From the NCBI GenBank assembly GCA_023055355.1, contig JALJCS010000029.1, positions 6,562,001 to 6,626,000 of the forward strand: a stretch of DNA of 64,000 bases, in the 5' to 3' direction. A model generated the notes under the pieces. That model was not told the DNA's origin. It saw only the letters and a program-made list of their open reading frames with translations, and made no database searches. The translations under genes were made by a program, and so were the position numbers. The DNA comes from Agelaius tricolor (Eukaryota; Chordata; Aves; Passeriformes; Icteridae). Positions 1-12,571 of the stretch are shown one piece after another (position 1 is the first letter of the stretch; every line of letters begins with the position of its first letter).

Positions 1-699
1 AGGTGCAGCCACACAGGGCAGAGGCATCACCTGTGCCCGCTCCTGCCTCTGCACATCTGGGCCTCCGCTCCCAAAGTGCCGCAGACCAAATCCCTCTCTG
101 CTATTCCCGCTCTCCCAGAGGGGCCTGGGAACGCTTTGCAAAGTGCTTTGAGATGCTCCACGGGGGAGGGAGAGCTGCAGAGGTGGCTGGAGCTGCTTTG
201 CCACGGGGTTTTTCCATCAAAGGAGCATTGGCTGAGCCGTGGTGACCTGCAGGGCTGAGGTCAGGCTGGGCTGCAGCTGGAGGGAGGGTTCATTTCGGGG
301 AGCTGCAACAGCTCTCTGGAGTGCTGGGAAGAGCCAGAGCGTGTCACTGCAGGATCTGCTCCATCTTGCACTTTCTAGAGCTGCTTTAATATCCCAAAGT
401 AGATTCCAAAATGAAAAAAAAAAAAAAAAAAAAAAAGTTGCCAGAATCTCCTTCAGCATTTGGGTTGAGTTCTTGGCTGTTATTTTTTCTTCCCCCGCCT
501 CCCAAAACTCACAAACAGCAGCATCAGGCTATTTCAGGCAGCAAAAACGTGTCTTTGGCTGATTTTTTTTTCTCTTTAAAATTCACTTCAACCGACCGGT
601 CGGGTTTTACCCTGGCGTGGATGGAGGAGCTGCTGAGTGTGTGTCAGCGTGGGTGAGGCACCAGGCTGGGGCAGAGGCAGCTCAGCCCATGAGCAGGGG

Positions 700-776
700 C
701 TGTCCCTGCCCCAGGCAGGGGCTTGGAAGATGATCTTGAAGGTGCCTTCCAGTCCAAATCATTGTGGATTCTGTTA
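700..776 (+). mobile_element. CR1 3' end remnant
   Basis: GATGATCTTGAAGGTGCCTT, then CCAGTCCAAATCATTGTGG and ATTCTG, match the end of the CR1 3' UTR. Only the last 75 bp or so remain. Confidence 0.75.
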
Positions 777-843
777 GTAGAGGATCCTGAGTTTCCTCTC
801 CTTGTTAAGCAAGCTTGTCTGAATTCAAACCCTAAATACAGCT

Positions 844-886
844 TTATATATGTTTATATATATACATATATATATATATATACATG
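844..886. repeat. (TA)n microsatellite
   Basis: TATATA runs interrupted by TGTT and CA. Confidence 0.85.
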
Positions 887-1465
887 ATTTTGGCACAATG
901 CATTGAGGAGCTACGTGGGGGCTGGTAAAGAGTCTCTGCTTTGTTGCTTTGTGCTGGTCCTTCCCTGCAGCTCGGGGTCCATCAGAGCACCCAGAGACGC
1001 TGTTTGCCCCCTGAACCAGCAGCGTTGGTCAGGCAGGAGCTCCCAGCCCAGTCCCATCCACAGGGAGACTCCAGGGGCTCATCCAGCAGCACTTCCAGGG
1101 CTTGGGACGAGCTGGTGGCCGAGGAGGTGCTGGCAGAGCCTGGCACATCTCTCCTGGCATCACCCCTGCTCTGGGCTGCAGCTGGAGCAGCCACAAAGGC
1201 CAGGCTGAAAGGGAGGCACCACGGGGCTCCTTTGAGCAGGGCTCACACCTCGGCTGAGTCACGGGAGGAACCAGAAGAGCAGGTTGTCCATGACCTGCTT
1301 CCCAGGCTGCCACCAGCACCTCCTGCCCTCTGCTAGTGCCACTGGGCTGGGGACAGCCTGGGGGGACAGCAGCAAGTGGCCTTGTCCCAGCTCTTCCCAT
1401 CTGGGGAGTCACACAGCACTGCCAGCAGACAGGGATGGGGCAAGCACTGCAGGGAAAAGGGGATT

Positions 1466-1580
1466 TATCCCAGAATCCACCATGATTTGGATTGGAAGGC
1501 ACCTTAAAGATCATCTCCTTGAACCCCCTGCCTCAGGCAGGGACATCTTGCACCAGACTGGTTTGCTCCAAGCCAGAAAT
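1466..1580 (-). mobile_element. CR1 3' end remnant (first copy of a tandem duplication)
   Basis: On the + strand: CAGAATCCACCATGATTTGG, then ATTGGAAGGCACCTTAAAGA and TCATCTCC, the reverse complement of the CR1 3' end. It lies inside a 188-bp duplicated unit. Confidence 0.75.
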
Positions 1581-1652
1581 TTTGGGAAGAGCTGGAGCTG
1601 GGCTGTGTGTGAGCAGACAGGGATGGGGCAAGCACTGCAGGAAAAAGGGGAT

Positions 1653-1766
1653 TTATCCCAGAATCCACAATGATTTGGATTGGAAGGCATCTAAAGATCG
1701 TCTTCCAACCCCCTGCCTTGGGCAGGGACATCTTCCACCAGACTGGTTTGCTCCAAGCCAGAAATT
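1653..1766 (-). mobile_element. CR1 3' end remnant (second copy of a tandem duplication)
   Basis: This is a near-identical partner of the remnant about 187 bp upstream. It arose by local duplication rather than a second insertion, because the non-CR1 flanks are duplicated too. Confidence 0.75.
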
Positions 1767-1799
1767 TTGGGAAGAGCTGGAGCTGGGCTGTGTGAGGGC

Positions 1800-4700
1800 T
1801 GCAGGGGTGGGTTGGTCACAGCTCAGGAGGATGGCCACAGCCCTCAGGGCTGCCCAGAAAGGGTTGGAATCTTGCACCATCCTTGCCCGAGGTGCTGATG
1901 GCTCCTGCTCGGTCCCTTTCTCAGGCCAGCCAGGCTTATCAGTGCAAAAAAGCAGCAACAAATGAGGGAGGGACAAAGAAAGGTACTCCGGTCTCAGCAG
2001 CCCCTGGAGATCTTGCTTTTTCAAATAACGTCAGATTAAATCAGGGCAGCTCTGCTGAAGGGTGAGCTGGTGCTGAGCCACTGGAGCAGGGACCCAGTTT
2101 GCATTGGAGACTCCTCTTGGTGTTAATTACCAGAGCTCAGCACGGAGATTTCCCAGCTCTGAGGCCACAGGAGCCTTCCAGGGGCAGGTTTGTTTAACAC
2201 ACAGCAGCAGTTCCAGGTGAAGGTTTAACCAAGGAGTGAGAGGTCTCGTGCCACGGTTCCTCCTGGCTGTGTTGAGCCATGGATGTTCTCCCAGGTGCAC
2301 TTTTTGCCAGGATTAGCCCAGGCTGCTTTGAGGCACATCCCAGGGTTTTCAAGGGGAACCCCTTGGCTCTGGAGCAGAAGAAAATCTGCTCAGATGACAA
2401 AGAGGAAGGAAGGAGTTTCCCCTCTGACTCCACGCTGGGTTTAACGTCCCTTCTGTGTCACAGGGAGAAATGGGAAGTGTAACTCACAGCACGTGTTGCT
2501 GCCTGTGCCCTGTGCTGTGTCCCAGCTCCTTGGGGACACGTGTGGAGCCCAGCTCCTGCTGCCACCGAGGGTTTGTCCTGTCTGGGCTCTGATTGCAGCC
2601 CTTCCCAGCAGAGCCATGGCTCTCCATCTCTGCTGCAGTCCCAGGGCACGCAAACAGCAGCTCCTGGCCATGGGGAGGGGACACAGCTCCTGTCCCTTGC
2701 TGTCCCCAGCCCAGAGGGACAGGAGGGTCCAGCCTAGGGAGGCACAGAGGTCTCCTGTGGTGTCAGCAGCGTTGTGGGGTGCTGGGCATGGTGGCAGGAA
2801 CCGACCCAACCTGATGAGCCATCTCTCCTCCGTTGTTCCCCCACCACAAAGCAGCCCCTGCAGGAGGTTCACAATCCTGCCCTGACGTTACTGGGTGTGA
2901 TGCAATAAAGCATTTCTGAGCATTCTCCACCCAGCTCTCCTCTCTCTGCTGCATGCCTGCCCTCCCTGGGCCTGAGCCAGACCAGCTGGGGACTGGTGGA
3001 CAGCACTTGAGCCCCAGGTGGGCAGGGAGAGGAGCCCAGGAGAGGCAGGAGCAGTGGAGCCCAATGCAGGGGTTTTCTGTCCTCCATCCCAGCCTATTTT
3101 GCCTTTCTAGCTGCAGGAAACAGCAAAGTGCTTCCATCTGCTCCCAAGCATGCAGGGATGCTCCAGATGTGGTCCAGGACCTGCAAATCACATCCCTGCC
3201 TCGGAGCAGCATCAGGCACCAGATGGAGCACCTGGCTGGGAGACAGCAGGTACTCCCAAGCCTGCTTAGGCAGGAGGACTCAGCCTTCACCTCCCTTCCC
3301 AGCAATTCTCTCCCTGTAATCAGGCTGGGTTTGGGGCTGTTTTGCTTCTCCTGTGGAAGATCCATCCCCCTTCCCTCGCTCTGTGCTGGAGAGGGGCATC
3401 AGGAGCACGGCCAGGAGTGATGGAGGGTCCTGTTGGGCAGGGCTGGCATGAGCCTTCCCAGAACATTCCAGCACCAAGGGCTGTCTGAGAGGGACCCAGG
3501 GGGGGCTGTGTGGCCACCTGAGAGCAGACCCAGCCCTGTGCTGTGTGTGTGGCTGCTGCAGTGGAGCTGTGTCCTGTGGGCGCAGGGATTTCACCTAGGA
3601 ACTGTCCTAAGAGCGTCTGCTCTCTGCTCCGAGGTTCTCTCACGTGCAAAACCAGGTTTCACTTCTTAATTTCATTCTCCTTTCGTTTCCCCTTCAAGGG
3701 AAGTGCTGCTGGAGCACTTTGCACCGTCCATTTCCACAGCCCAAGGGCACGGTCTGGGGGCAGAGCTCTGCCTGTGGGCTCAGGGTTTGCTGCTGGTGGG
3801 CACAAGAGGCCTCAAGAGCAGAGGGCTGTAATTAGAGCTTGTTGTGCTGAGTGCCCTGGCAGAGCCAAGGCTTACAAATGACCCCTGATGGGCACAAGTC
3901 ACAGAGCCAGGGCAGAGTTTAATGGGAGAGGCAGGGGAGGAGAGAGGTCAGAGTTTCTGTTGCTCTGTGTTCCTGATCTCTGGGCAGAGCAGCTTGGCCT
4001 GGGGTGGTTTTGCTGCCCTGTGAGGAGCTGTGGCACCCAGGGCAGGGGAGAGCAGCGAGGGAGGGATGAACCCTGCCCTGTCCTTGAGCAGCCTGGTGCC
4101 ACTTATCAGCTCTGAGTTATCAGTTCTGTGCAGTCATAACTCACCCAAACCCACGGCCCTGATGGAGGCTCCCCTTGCCTTGGAACCTCTCCTAGAAATC
4201 TGCACTCAGGAGGACACTTTGCACTGGAGGATTACCTGCATCAAGCTCTGGCTGCATTTTCCTTAGGAAGAGGCATCCAAGGGGCTTTCCCCTGGCTTTC
4301 CTTGGGCTACACCATCAGCAGAGACCTCTTGGAGGCAAGGCCAGAGCCTTGATCCCACCAGTGCTGATGGCCTTCCTAACATGGGGGGGCCAAAACTAGA
4401 GGAGATGTTAGGGATGGATAATCCAGATCAGTTTAAGAGCACACAAGAAGAAGATCTCCCCCATTCTGGAGGGGTTGTATTTCCTTTTTCTTGCCTGTCT
4501 CCTCGTTTGTGTTGTTCTAAGGGCTGGGACTGGAGGCAACAGCAGATTTGGTGGTGCACAGCTGCACAAGCTGCTCATTGCTGGGCCTCTTTGGGCTCTT
4601 CCCCTGGTCAGCTGCACCAGGAGAGGGTCTGGGGGCCGTGCTGGAGGAAGGGACAGCTCTGGGCATGGGGCAGAACTGGGGCTGTGCCCGTTTCTGGCTG

Positions 4701-5000
4701 CTGAGGATCGGGGATGTGTTGCATAGCAGCATCCCTGCCATGCTGTAATTCATATCAGCTGCCAGTTTCCATTGGATACAGGACCCCTCTGGGCTCTGCC
4801 AGGCTCCATGGAGTGCTGGGTGTTTTACTTGCTGGGTTTATTTTCACGTGCAGGGTGCTGAGGGGAAAGGGCGCTCGTGGATCTCCTTCCTCCAGCTCAG
4901 CCCCCCCAAAATCTGGGGGCCAGGAGCTCTCTGTGTGTGTGAGTTTCATGCAGAGACTTTTCCCAGTGATGGGGCTGAGCTTTGCCAAATTTACCTGGAG
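1800..5000. other. Non-coding stretch, nothing specific
   Basis: GC-moderate sequence with chance frames only. I see no repeat family, splice-bounded conserved exon or RNA gene. Confidence 0.5.
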
Positions 5001-5003
5001 CTC

Positions 5004-5257
5004 AGATCCAGTGAGAACCCAAGGAAAGAATCAGTGAGAAGCCAGGGAAAGATCCAGTGAGAACCCAAGGAAAGAATCAGTGAGAACCCAAGGAAAGATC
5101 CAGTGAGAAGCCAGGGAAAGAATCAGTGAGAACCCAAGGAAAGATCCAGTGAGAAGCCAGGGAAAGAATCAGTGAGAAGCCAGGGAAAGATCCAGTGAGA
5201 AGCCAGGGAAAGATCCAGTGAGAAGCCAGGGAAAGAATCAGTGAGAAGCCAGGGAAA
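5004..5257. repeat. Minisatellite, 19-22 bp unit
   Basis: About twelve units alternate between GATCCAGTGAGAAGCCAGG and GAATCAGTGAGAACCCAAGG variants, each joined by GAAA. The regular spacing produces long but meaningless minus-strand frames. Confidence 0.92.
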
Positions 5258-6799
5258 AAGGGGCAGGACTTGTGGGGATCTCCTCTCAAGGGGGTGATTG
5301 CAGTGCTCTGGTCTCTCTGGAGGCTTCTCTGGGGGTTTGCTGGCTGCTGTGGTGGCTGTGCTGTGTTTCCCTCTGGCAGGAGCTGGCTGGGATCCTGTGG
5401 AGGATGGAGCAGCCCTGGGCAGGGGTGGGAGGGAGGAGAAAGGCCTGGGCAGAGCAGAGTTTGTAAAAGGGGGAATGTTCTCTGTGCCTGAGGAGGGAAT
5501 GAGGAGCAGGACTGAGGACAGGGAAGGCTGCAGGGCCTGCAGGAAAGGCAGAGCCCTGGCAGTTCTTGTCTGAGGTTCTCCAGGAGAGAGAATGAACAAC
5601 TCTTGACAAGATTTCCTGAACATCCACCCCAAAACCAGCTGAGGTGTGCCCACCCCAGCACTGACCCACTGAAGCATCAGGAAGGAAAGCTGGCCTGGTG
5701 CTCCTGCCCGTGCTGCTCCATGGATTCCCATCTCCAGAGCTCAGGGGGCCTCCCCAGGGCTGGGACATCCCTGGGACACCATCCCAGACACCCAGGGCAG
5801 GAGCCACCCCTCAGGATCTGCATTTGCTGCTGATTGACTTTAGAGCTGGAGCAGCAATTTGCCAGTGAAAGAACCTTTATCCCCTGACTCCCCCAGTCCT
5901 TCTGGGAGTTTGATTTCTCAGCTCACAACAGAATGATGGTGGTAGCAGAGAATTCTCTGGGGCTAATATTGCCAGCTAGCACACTATAGAAAGAAAATTC
6001 TTTATTTGTTGGCGTGGCAGGAACAGACTTTGGAAAATGTACCCTGATTTTTAAATACCCATTTCGCCTGTGGTGTAAATACTAAAATGGGTTTTTTACT
6101 CTCCCCCCGCTTCTTTCTCTGTCTCTTGGAGTTTAAAAATATCACCAGCCTGGGGAGGTGCATCTTTCACTGAGATTTATAATGGCTGCTCTCAAGTGAT
6201 CTGGAAAATGAGCCTCCCTCTGCCCCATCCAGCCTGGCACCTTCCAAGAATTTATTTCCTATATTTGCGCAAGCCTAAGAATACTTAGAGGCTGCATCTC
6301 CACCCAAGCACTCTAATTATTTAAGTTTTGTTTATGGCCACTCTCAGGGGAGCTGGGAACGTCCAGGCTGCTGATCCCTCCCTCCTCTGGGTAATTCAGC
6401 CCTGCATTGCTGCTGGCTGATAATGGCCAACAAATCATGGATGCTGCGCCATTTGCCCAGGATGGATCAGCCCGGCTCTGTAAACCGGCCAAGCCCTCAG
6501 GGCAGGGCTGGGCAGAGCTGCAGGGGCTCCTGTGTGAGCACAGGGCCCTGCTCGGTGCCCTGTGTCCATGCCAGGCTGCCTCCTGCCTTATCCACTGATC
6601 CCTGCTCACTCCTGCCTCTGGAGCCACTGGGAACCTGTGGCTGAGGTGAGGCAGGAGCCTGGGATGGCAGGAGGCAGCGAGGAAGAGGAGGGAGGCTCCT
6701 TCCTGGGCTCTGCCCACCTCCCCAACCAACCTGGGGCTGCCTCTGCTCACACCTGGGGCTGCACCCCCTGCCCACATCCCCACCCCTTCCTCCCTTGGG
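5258..6799. other. Non-coding stretch with an AT-rich block
   Basis: The segment 5930-6310 is repeat-free and low in GC (GGCTAATATTGCCAGCTAGC, GATTTATAATGGCTGC, CTCTAATTATTTAAG) and may be a conserved element. The rest is unremarkable. Confidence 0.4.
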
Positions 6800-7204
6800 G
6801 GGTTCAGGCCACCTCTCCCATTGTTCTGCTCACTCAAAAGCTGCAGTTTTGGCAGTGAGGGGCTCTTTTCCCACAACCCCATCCCTTCTTCCATCCCTTC
6901 CTCCCTAGGAGTGTTCAGGCCACCTCTCCCGTTATCTTGCTCCCCAAAAGTTGCAGTTTTGGCAGTGAGGGGCTCTTTTCCACATCCCCATCCCTTCTTC
7001 CATCCCTTCCTCCCTAGGAGTGTTCAGGCCACCTCTCCAATTGTCCTGCTCATCCAAAAGCTGCAGTTTTGGCAGTGAGGGGCTCTTTTCCCACAACCCC
7101 ATCCCTTCCTCCATCCCTTCCTCCCTAGGAGTGTTCAGGCCACCTTTCCCTGTTATCCTGCTCATCCAAAAGTGCAGTTTTGGCAGTGAGGGGCTCTTTT
7201 CCCA
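6800..7204. repeat. Minisatellite, about 110-bp unit, four copies
   Basis: Each unit begins GTTCAGGCCACC (6802, 6913, 7022, 7133). It continues with TGCAGTTTTGGCAGTGAGGG, GCTCTTTTCC and CATCCCTTCCTCCCTAGGAG. Copies differ by small indels and substitutions. Confidence 0.92.
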
Positions 7205-10116
7205 GCCCTGTGGCAAAGCTGCCCAGCCCCAGTGAGGTCTGGAGGAATCTGCAGTCCTGTGGCTGCCTGTGCCCCTGTCAGGCTCGGTGATAAAGAGAGA
7301 GGGAGAGAGATTTTGATTACATTATGACAAGCGACAGAGAGATGGAGTGAGAGCTGCAGTCTGCCTGCTGTAATTCCAATTAGCAGGGGTGGTGTGGCCA
7401 GAGCCTGACAGCTGTATTGATCCCACTCTGGATGGGGAAAACCTTTCCAGGGGTCCCTGGGGCTGAGCACAGGGACAGCTGTGGGGCAGGGAGGGGAAGA
7501 AAAGCCTGTGTGCAATGGGGAACTTGAGCAGGTGTCTGAATTTCACCTTCCAAAAGGCCACAGCCAGCCTGGTACTTGAGCTTTCTTCTGGATTTGCCTC
7601 AAAATCTGCGCTGCAAACCCCCCTTGGGGTTTGTCTGTAGCTGCAGGAGGAAGCAGGCTTCTCCTCAGTGTGCACTTGGAGTGAGTTTATCAGGACTCGG
7701 GCTCTTCCCTAGACAGAATGTACCCAAGTTAAATAAATCAGCATCCGAGGAACAAAAGCCCAGGGCTGCAAGGCAAGGGGGAGTTTTCCTCTGCCACTTG
7801 AAGGTCAGAGCTGAGGCAGGCTGGCAGGGCTGTGGGCAGGCTGGGGGTGCAGATGCTGTCTCAGCTGTACCCTCTCTATGGCAAAGGGGAGGACTCCAAT
7901 TTGCAGTTTTGCAGGTATTGATCTGAGACCTTTCACTGCCTCGAAACTCACTTTGGAAAGAAAAGGCTCAAATCATTCTCCTTAAGTACATATATTCTTT
8001 TGTGCTCTTGACATTTCAAATGCTGCCGTGCCCGTGGAGCACCTCACTGGCAAGGGGAATATCTGCTGCCTACCAGGCATGAATCAGCTCTTACTTACAG
8101 GGAAAGAACGGCCTGGAGGTGATGGCAAAGCTCAGAAGGGCTGGCAGCGTTTCCTGGCTTTGCCAGCAGCTCCCTGGAACATCCTTGGCCAGCTCCCTTC
8201 ACCTCTGTGTGCCTTTCCTTGTCAGGAGCTGCTGGGAGCTGTCCCTCTCTGCTCTGCTCACATTGCCCCGCGTCTGCAGGGTGCCCTGCACACCTGATCC
8301 TCCCTCAGCCAGGCAGGAGACATTTGCAGAGCTCAGGGAAAGGTGACTCCCTTTTATTTGGTCATTTTTTTCAAGGCAGCCAGAAGCAGGCAGCTCCTTG
8401 CCCAGGGAGTTTGGAAGGCAGGAAATGCTTTTGCATGGATCCAAGTACAAACATTCTGTCAGTGCAAACACTGGGCTCAGTTTCTGGCGGCTCTGGGTGT
8501 GGGATGTGGGGCTGACATCATGGAATTGGGTGAACACAGCCCACTGGCTTCCCTGCCTGCTTGAATCCAAAGCTCCCTTGATTGATTTCTGCTGGTTTTG
8601 TGTTCAGGTCACCTCTGGTTTCCAGGACAGGGATTGCAGGAGGGTGAGAGGTGTGGGCTGAACATCTCAGAACTTCCCTGCTCCTTCCCACCCACAGCCT
8701 GGACTGCGCTGGACTCAGGAATGACTGCCAGGGATTCACATCTTGAACAGGGCCTTGAGGCAGGAAGGATGTCCTGCCATGGCAGCAGGTGACACTCACG
8801 GTGTCCTACTGTCCTGCCATGGCAGTGGGTGGCACTCATGGTGTCCTGTCATGGCAGTGGGTGACATTCATGGTGTCCTACCATGGCAGCAGTAGGTGAC
8901 ACTCATGGTGTCCTGCCATGGGTGTAGGTGGCACTCATGGTGTCCTGCCATGGGTGTAGGTGGCACTCATGGTGTCCTGCCATGGCAGCAGTAGGTGACA
9001 CTCATGGTGTCCTGCCATGGCAGCAGTGGGAGCCTCCAGAGCCCTGCAGTCAGTTTTGCTCTTCCCCAAATCTCCCTGCACGGCTGTGAGGAGGGTTCCT
9101 GGCATTGAGCTGCCCTGGATAACAGAAACACCATTCATTGCACGAGCAAGCACTCCCAAAGCTCTGGGGTCCTTCCCCCAGGCAGGGATGGAGCCCAGGC
9201 CCACTGAGGCACCCAGTTTGTCCCCGTGTGAGCCTGGCACTGATGGCACTGACTGTGGCTGCCTCAGACAGCAGATGGGCTGGAACAAGAGTCTCTGTGC
9301 TAGGAAAGCTCTGAGTCTCTCTCCTGGGTGATGACAGTTTCAGCCATATGCAGGAGAGTCTCTGGCATTCCAGGGCTGGGAGAAACTTCCCTGGGAAGAG
9401 CCACAAAGGGCCATTCTTCATTCTGAGGCCAAAGGAGGCGCAGGATTCATTGGAGGAAGGAAGGGAGGTTCACTTCCAAGCTCTAGAGGAGCAGGGAAGC
9501 AGCAGAGTCAGCAGCCTGCCCACGGAGTCTGTCTGCATCCTCCTCCTCCTCCTCCTCCTCCTCACCCTGCAGCTCCAGTGCACCCCAGCGCCCTGGGCTG
9601 GGAGTGTTCCAGACTGGGGGAGTTATTACAAAATCCTGGTCAGGACACAGAGAGAGAGAGAGAGAGAGATGGAGGGTTTAAAGTTCGATAATTGTTAATT
9701 ATTACCCAAGGTTCCCAGGAGACTTTCTGGGAAAAAGACGTGGCTGTCTTCTGCAAAGGTGTTTTGTGGAACATTAGTCTGTCCTGGCCACACTAAACCC
9801 TTTCACTCTGCTTCTTTCTGCCTCCTGTGGGATTAATAAAGTGCTGCTGGAGAGCTTCTTATCTCAGAGCTGAATAATGTTTGCAATACAGGGAGGGGAG
9901 GCAGCTGTGATCCGGGAAAGGGAGCAGAGGGGAGGAAGGGAAGAGGGGGCTCGTGGGGCAGGGGCAGGGCTCATGTGGGGCAGCCTGGGCTGGGCAGAGA
10001 AAAACCCTGGAGGTAACAAGAACTAACACAGAAAACCAACTGATTTCTGCATGGATTTAATGTGAGGGTCTCCCAGTGACACTGCAGCTTTGGACACACA
10101 GATTATAGTGAATTTA
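7205..10116. other. Non-coding stretch around the 8.8-kb minisatellite
   Basis: Contains (TCC)n at about 9537-9563 and (GA)n at about 9648-9668. No coding exon is supported. Confidence 0.5.
8769..9029. repeat. Minisatellite, about 30-37 bp unit
   Basis: Repeats of GGTGTCCTGCCATGGCAGCA followed by GTGGGTGACACTCAT with length variants, about eight copies. Confidence 0.92.
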
Positions 10117-10188
10117 GGATAGAGCCGTAAAGGACATGGGTGATCCTCAGAACTTTGCAAGCATTCCAGACACCAGCAGAAAAAAAAA

Positions 10189-10229
<41 letters not shown>

Positions 10230-10680
10230 GGAATGCCCTGTGAAGGAGAAGAAGCCCCAAAAAGGTGTAATTATAGTGAGGACATGAGGGATTATCAGAA
10301 CTTTGCAAGCATTTCAGACACCAGCAGAGAAAAAAAAAAAATATCAGGGAACCCCCTATTAAAGAGAAGAAGAAGCCCCAGACAGGGGTGCTGGTGCTGC
10401 CATGGACCTGGGATGCTTTGCTGCCCTTCCCTCTCTCCCTTAAATATGTCAGGAACCCCCTGTGAAGGAGAAGAAGCCCCAAAAAGAGTTAATTATAGTG
10501 AGCTTTGGATGAAGTCATAAAGGATATGAGGGATTATCAGAACTTTGCAAGCATTCCAGAAACCACCAGAAAAAAAAAAAAAATATATATATATATATTT
10601 ATTCCTTCCTCCTGTGAAGGAGAAGAAGCCCCAAATGGTGCTGCTGGTGCTGCCATGCCCTGGGAGGCTTTGCTGCCCTT
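10117..10680. repeat. Irregular tandem repeat with poly(A) and (TA)n tracts
   Basis: Three to four units share GGATTATCAGAACTTTGCAA, GCATTCCAGACACCAGCAGA, an A run, and CCCTGTGAAGGAGAAGAAGC with CCCAAA. Two units carry a (TA)n tract after the A run: a long one at about 10193-10226 and a shorter one at about 10582-10600. One unit contains an extra GC-rich insert (10385-10440). Confidence 0.85.
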
Positions 10681-11091
10681 CCCTGTCTCCCTGCCCAGCT
10701 GGCAGCTGAGCTGTGGAGCCCGCGGGCCAGGGCCACACCTGAGAGGCAGGACGGGCTCTGAGCTTCCCACGGGTGTGGGCTGGAGCAGGCTGGGCCGGGC
10801 TGGGCCCCCAGGCCAGCACCCAGCACCCCTGGGAGCGTGCCAGGGCTGCAGGGAGGGAGCAGCCGGGCAGGGAAGGGCAGGGAAGGGCAGGGAAGGGCAG
10901 GGAGGTTCAGGGGCTTCAGCCCCTCAGCTCCATCATCTCCCACCCTGCTCCCCCTCTCTGGCTCCTGAGCCCTAAGGAATGCTGCTTCCCAATTCCAGAA
11001 CCCCCCAGGACTCCATGGGCAAGGAAAGCCCAGAGGGGTTCAGCCCCCCCAGCACCATCATCTCCCACCCTGCTCCCCCTCCTTGTCCCCG

Positions 11092-11627
11092 TGATATTTG
11101 ATGAAAAATCCCTTTGCCAGGATTTTTCTCCTGAAAAGATGAGAAGCATCAGGGAAAAAAAAAATAAATATAAACAAAAACTATCTGCTGCTTTAGAATA
11201 TAGCAAGGGATTGTTTGATTAGTTCCATGTGAATTGTTTAATTTAAAAACCAATCACCATCAACTGTGTTGTACTCCGAGGAGTCAGTCAGGAGCTTTCA
11301 TTATCATCCTTCTTTCATTATCATTCTTCTTCTTCTTCTTGTCTAACCTTCTAAAGTATTCTTTTCTCTATTTCTTCAGTATAGTTTTAATATAGCATTT
11401 TAAATATAATATAACATAATATAATATAATATAATATAATATAATATAATATAATATATATAATATATATAATATAATATAATATAATATAATATAATAT
11501 AATATAATATAATATAATATAATATAATAATAAATCAGCAATATCATATCATATCATACCATACCATATCATATCAGCCTTTTGAAACATGAAGCCAAAT
11601 TCTCATCTCTTGCCTCATCCTGGGACC
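11092..11627 (+). mobile_element. Related LTR with internal (TATAA)n expansion
   Basis: The element shares the architecture of the LTRs near exons 3 and 5, but on the + strand. It has TGATATTTGATGAAAAATCC at the start, a CCAATCACCATC box, AGTATAGTTTTAATATAGC, and an end region AGCCTTTTGAAACATGAAG with CCTCATCCTGGGACCCC. Between them is a pentanucleotide expansion, (TATAA)n and variants, over about 11400-11575. It is more diverged than the other two and its end is not sharply defined. Confidence 0.7.
11400..11575. repeat. (TATAA)n microsatellite inside the LTR
   Basis: Some thirty near-perfect repeats of the 5-mer TATAA, ending in CATAT variants. It sits at the position where other copies of the LTR have a short TTTAATATAATATATAT segment, so it grew from the element itself. 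Confidence 0.9.
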
Positions 11628-12117
11628 CCAGCAGCCTCTGAGCCCTGAGGAATGCTGCTTCCCAATCCCAAAATATCCCAGGAGTCCATGGGCAAGGAAA
11701 GCCCCTGTGTGGCCCTGGAATGGGGACAGAGCTGCAGAACTCCCCCACCATCCACAGGGGTTTGTGTGCAGCCAAGGATGGTGGTACCAGCTCCAAAACT
11801 AGCCCTGGACAGCCAGAAACTGTGGGTTTTTCAGGAGAAAAGAGGCTTGAGCAGCTGGGACAGCCTGTGCTAAAGCTCCAAAAGAACAGCCATTTCTTTT
11901 TATTCTTCCTTTTTTTTTCCTTTATTTTTCCTTTTCTTGCAGCAGAGTTTCTTGATGCCTTCAGCCCCTGTTTCCCCACAGAGCCCCTCACCTGTGCAGG
12001 CCCAGACAGCTCTGGAGGCTTTGAAGTGCAGCTTCACACTTGGTGTTTTCCCCCCCAAAAAAAAGGAACCAGAGCTGGGGCTGAGCACAGGGAGCTGCAG
12101 CTCTGTCTGCAAAAGGG

Positions 12118-12571
12118 GTGAGGAAAGAGGAGGTGAAGGATGGGGTGAAAGAAGAGGTAAAGGGTGAGGTGAAAGAGGGGAAGGATGAGGGGAAGGATGA
12201 GGGGAAGGATGAGGGGAAGGATGAGGTGAAAGAGGTGAAGGATGAGGGGAAGGATGAGGGGAAGGATGAGGGGAAGGATGAGGTCAAAGAGGAGGTAAAA
12301 TAAGTGAAGGAAGAGGTGAAGGATGAGATGAAGGAAGAGCTGAAGGAAGAGGTGAAGGAAGAGGTGAAAGAGGTGAAGGATGAGGGGAAGGATGAGGGGA
12401 AGGATAAAGTCAAAGAGGAGGTGAAAGAAGTGAAGGAAGAGGTGAAGGAAGAGGTGAAAGAGCTGAAGGAAGAGCTGAAGGAAGAGGTGAAGGAAGAGGT
12501 GAAGGAAGAGGTGAAAGAGGTGAAGGAAGAGGTGAAAGAGGAGGTGAAGGAAGAGGTGAAAGAGGAGGTGT
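12118..12571. repeat. Polypurine minisatellite (GAGGTGAAGGAA-like units)
   Basis: A 450-bp almost pure purine strand is built of GGTGAAGGAAGA and GGGGAAGGATGA units. Unit lengths are multiples of three, which yields Lys/Glu-Val frames on + and Leu/Phe/Ser-rich frames on -. These are repeat artefacts, not proteins. Confidence 0.93.

Larger units (their letters stand above)
1424..1796. repeat. 188-bp tandem duplication containing a CR1 fragment
   Basis: Two head-to-tail copies begin AGCAGACAGGGATGGGGCAA at 1424 and at 1612 and end in GAGCTGGAGCTGGGCTGTGTG. They differ by scattered substitutions and small indels, so the duplication is fairly recent. Confidence 0.9.
10912..11710. repeat. Tandem duplication interrupted by an LTR
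   Basis: A unit of about 125 bp (10912-11036) with landmarks CCATCATCTCCCACCCTGCT and CCCTAAGGAATGCTGCTTCC is repeated. The second copy starts at about 11037, is interrupted at about 11090 by the LTR, and resumes at about 11628 (CCCTGAGGAATGCTGCTTCC). The order of events is therefore duplication first, LTR insertion later. Confidence 0.75.
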
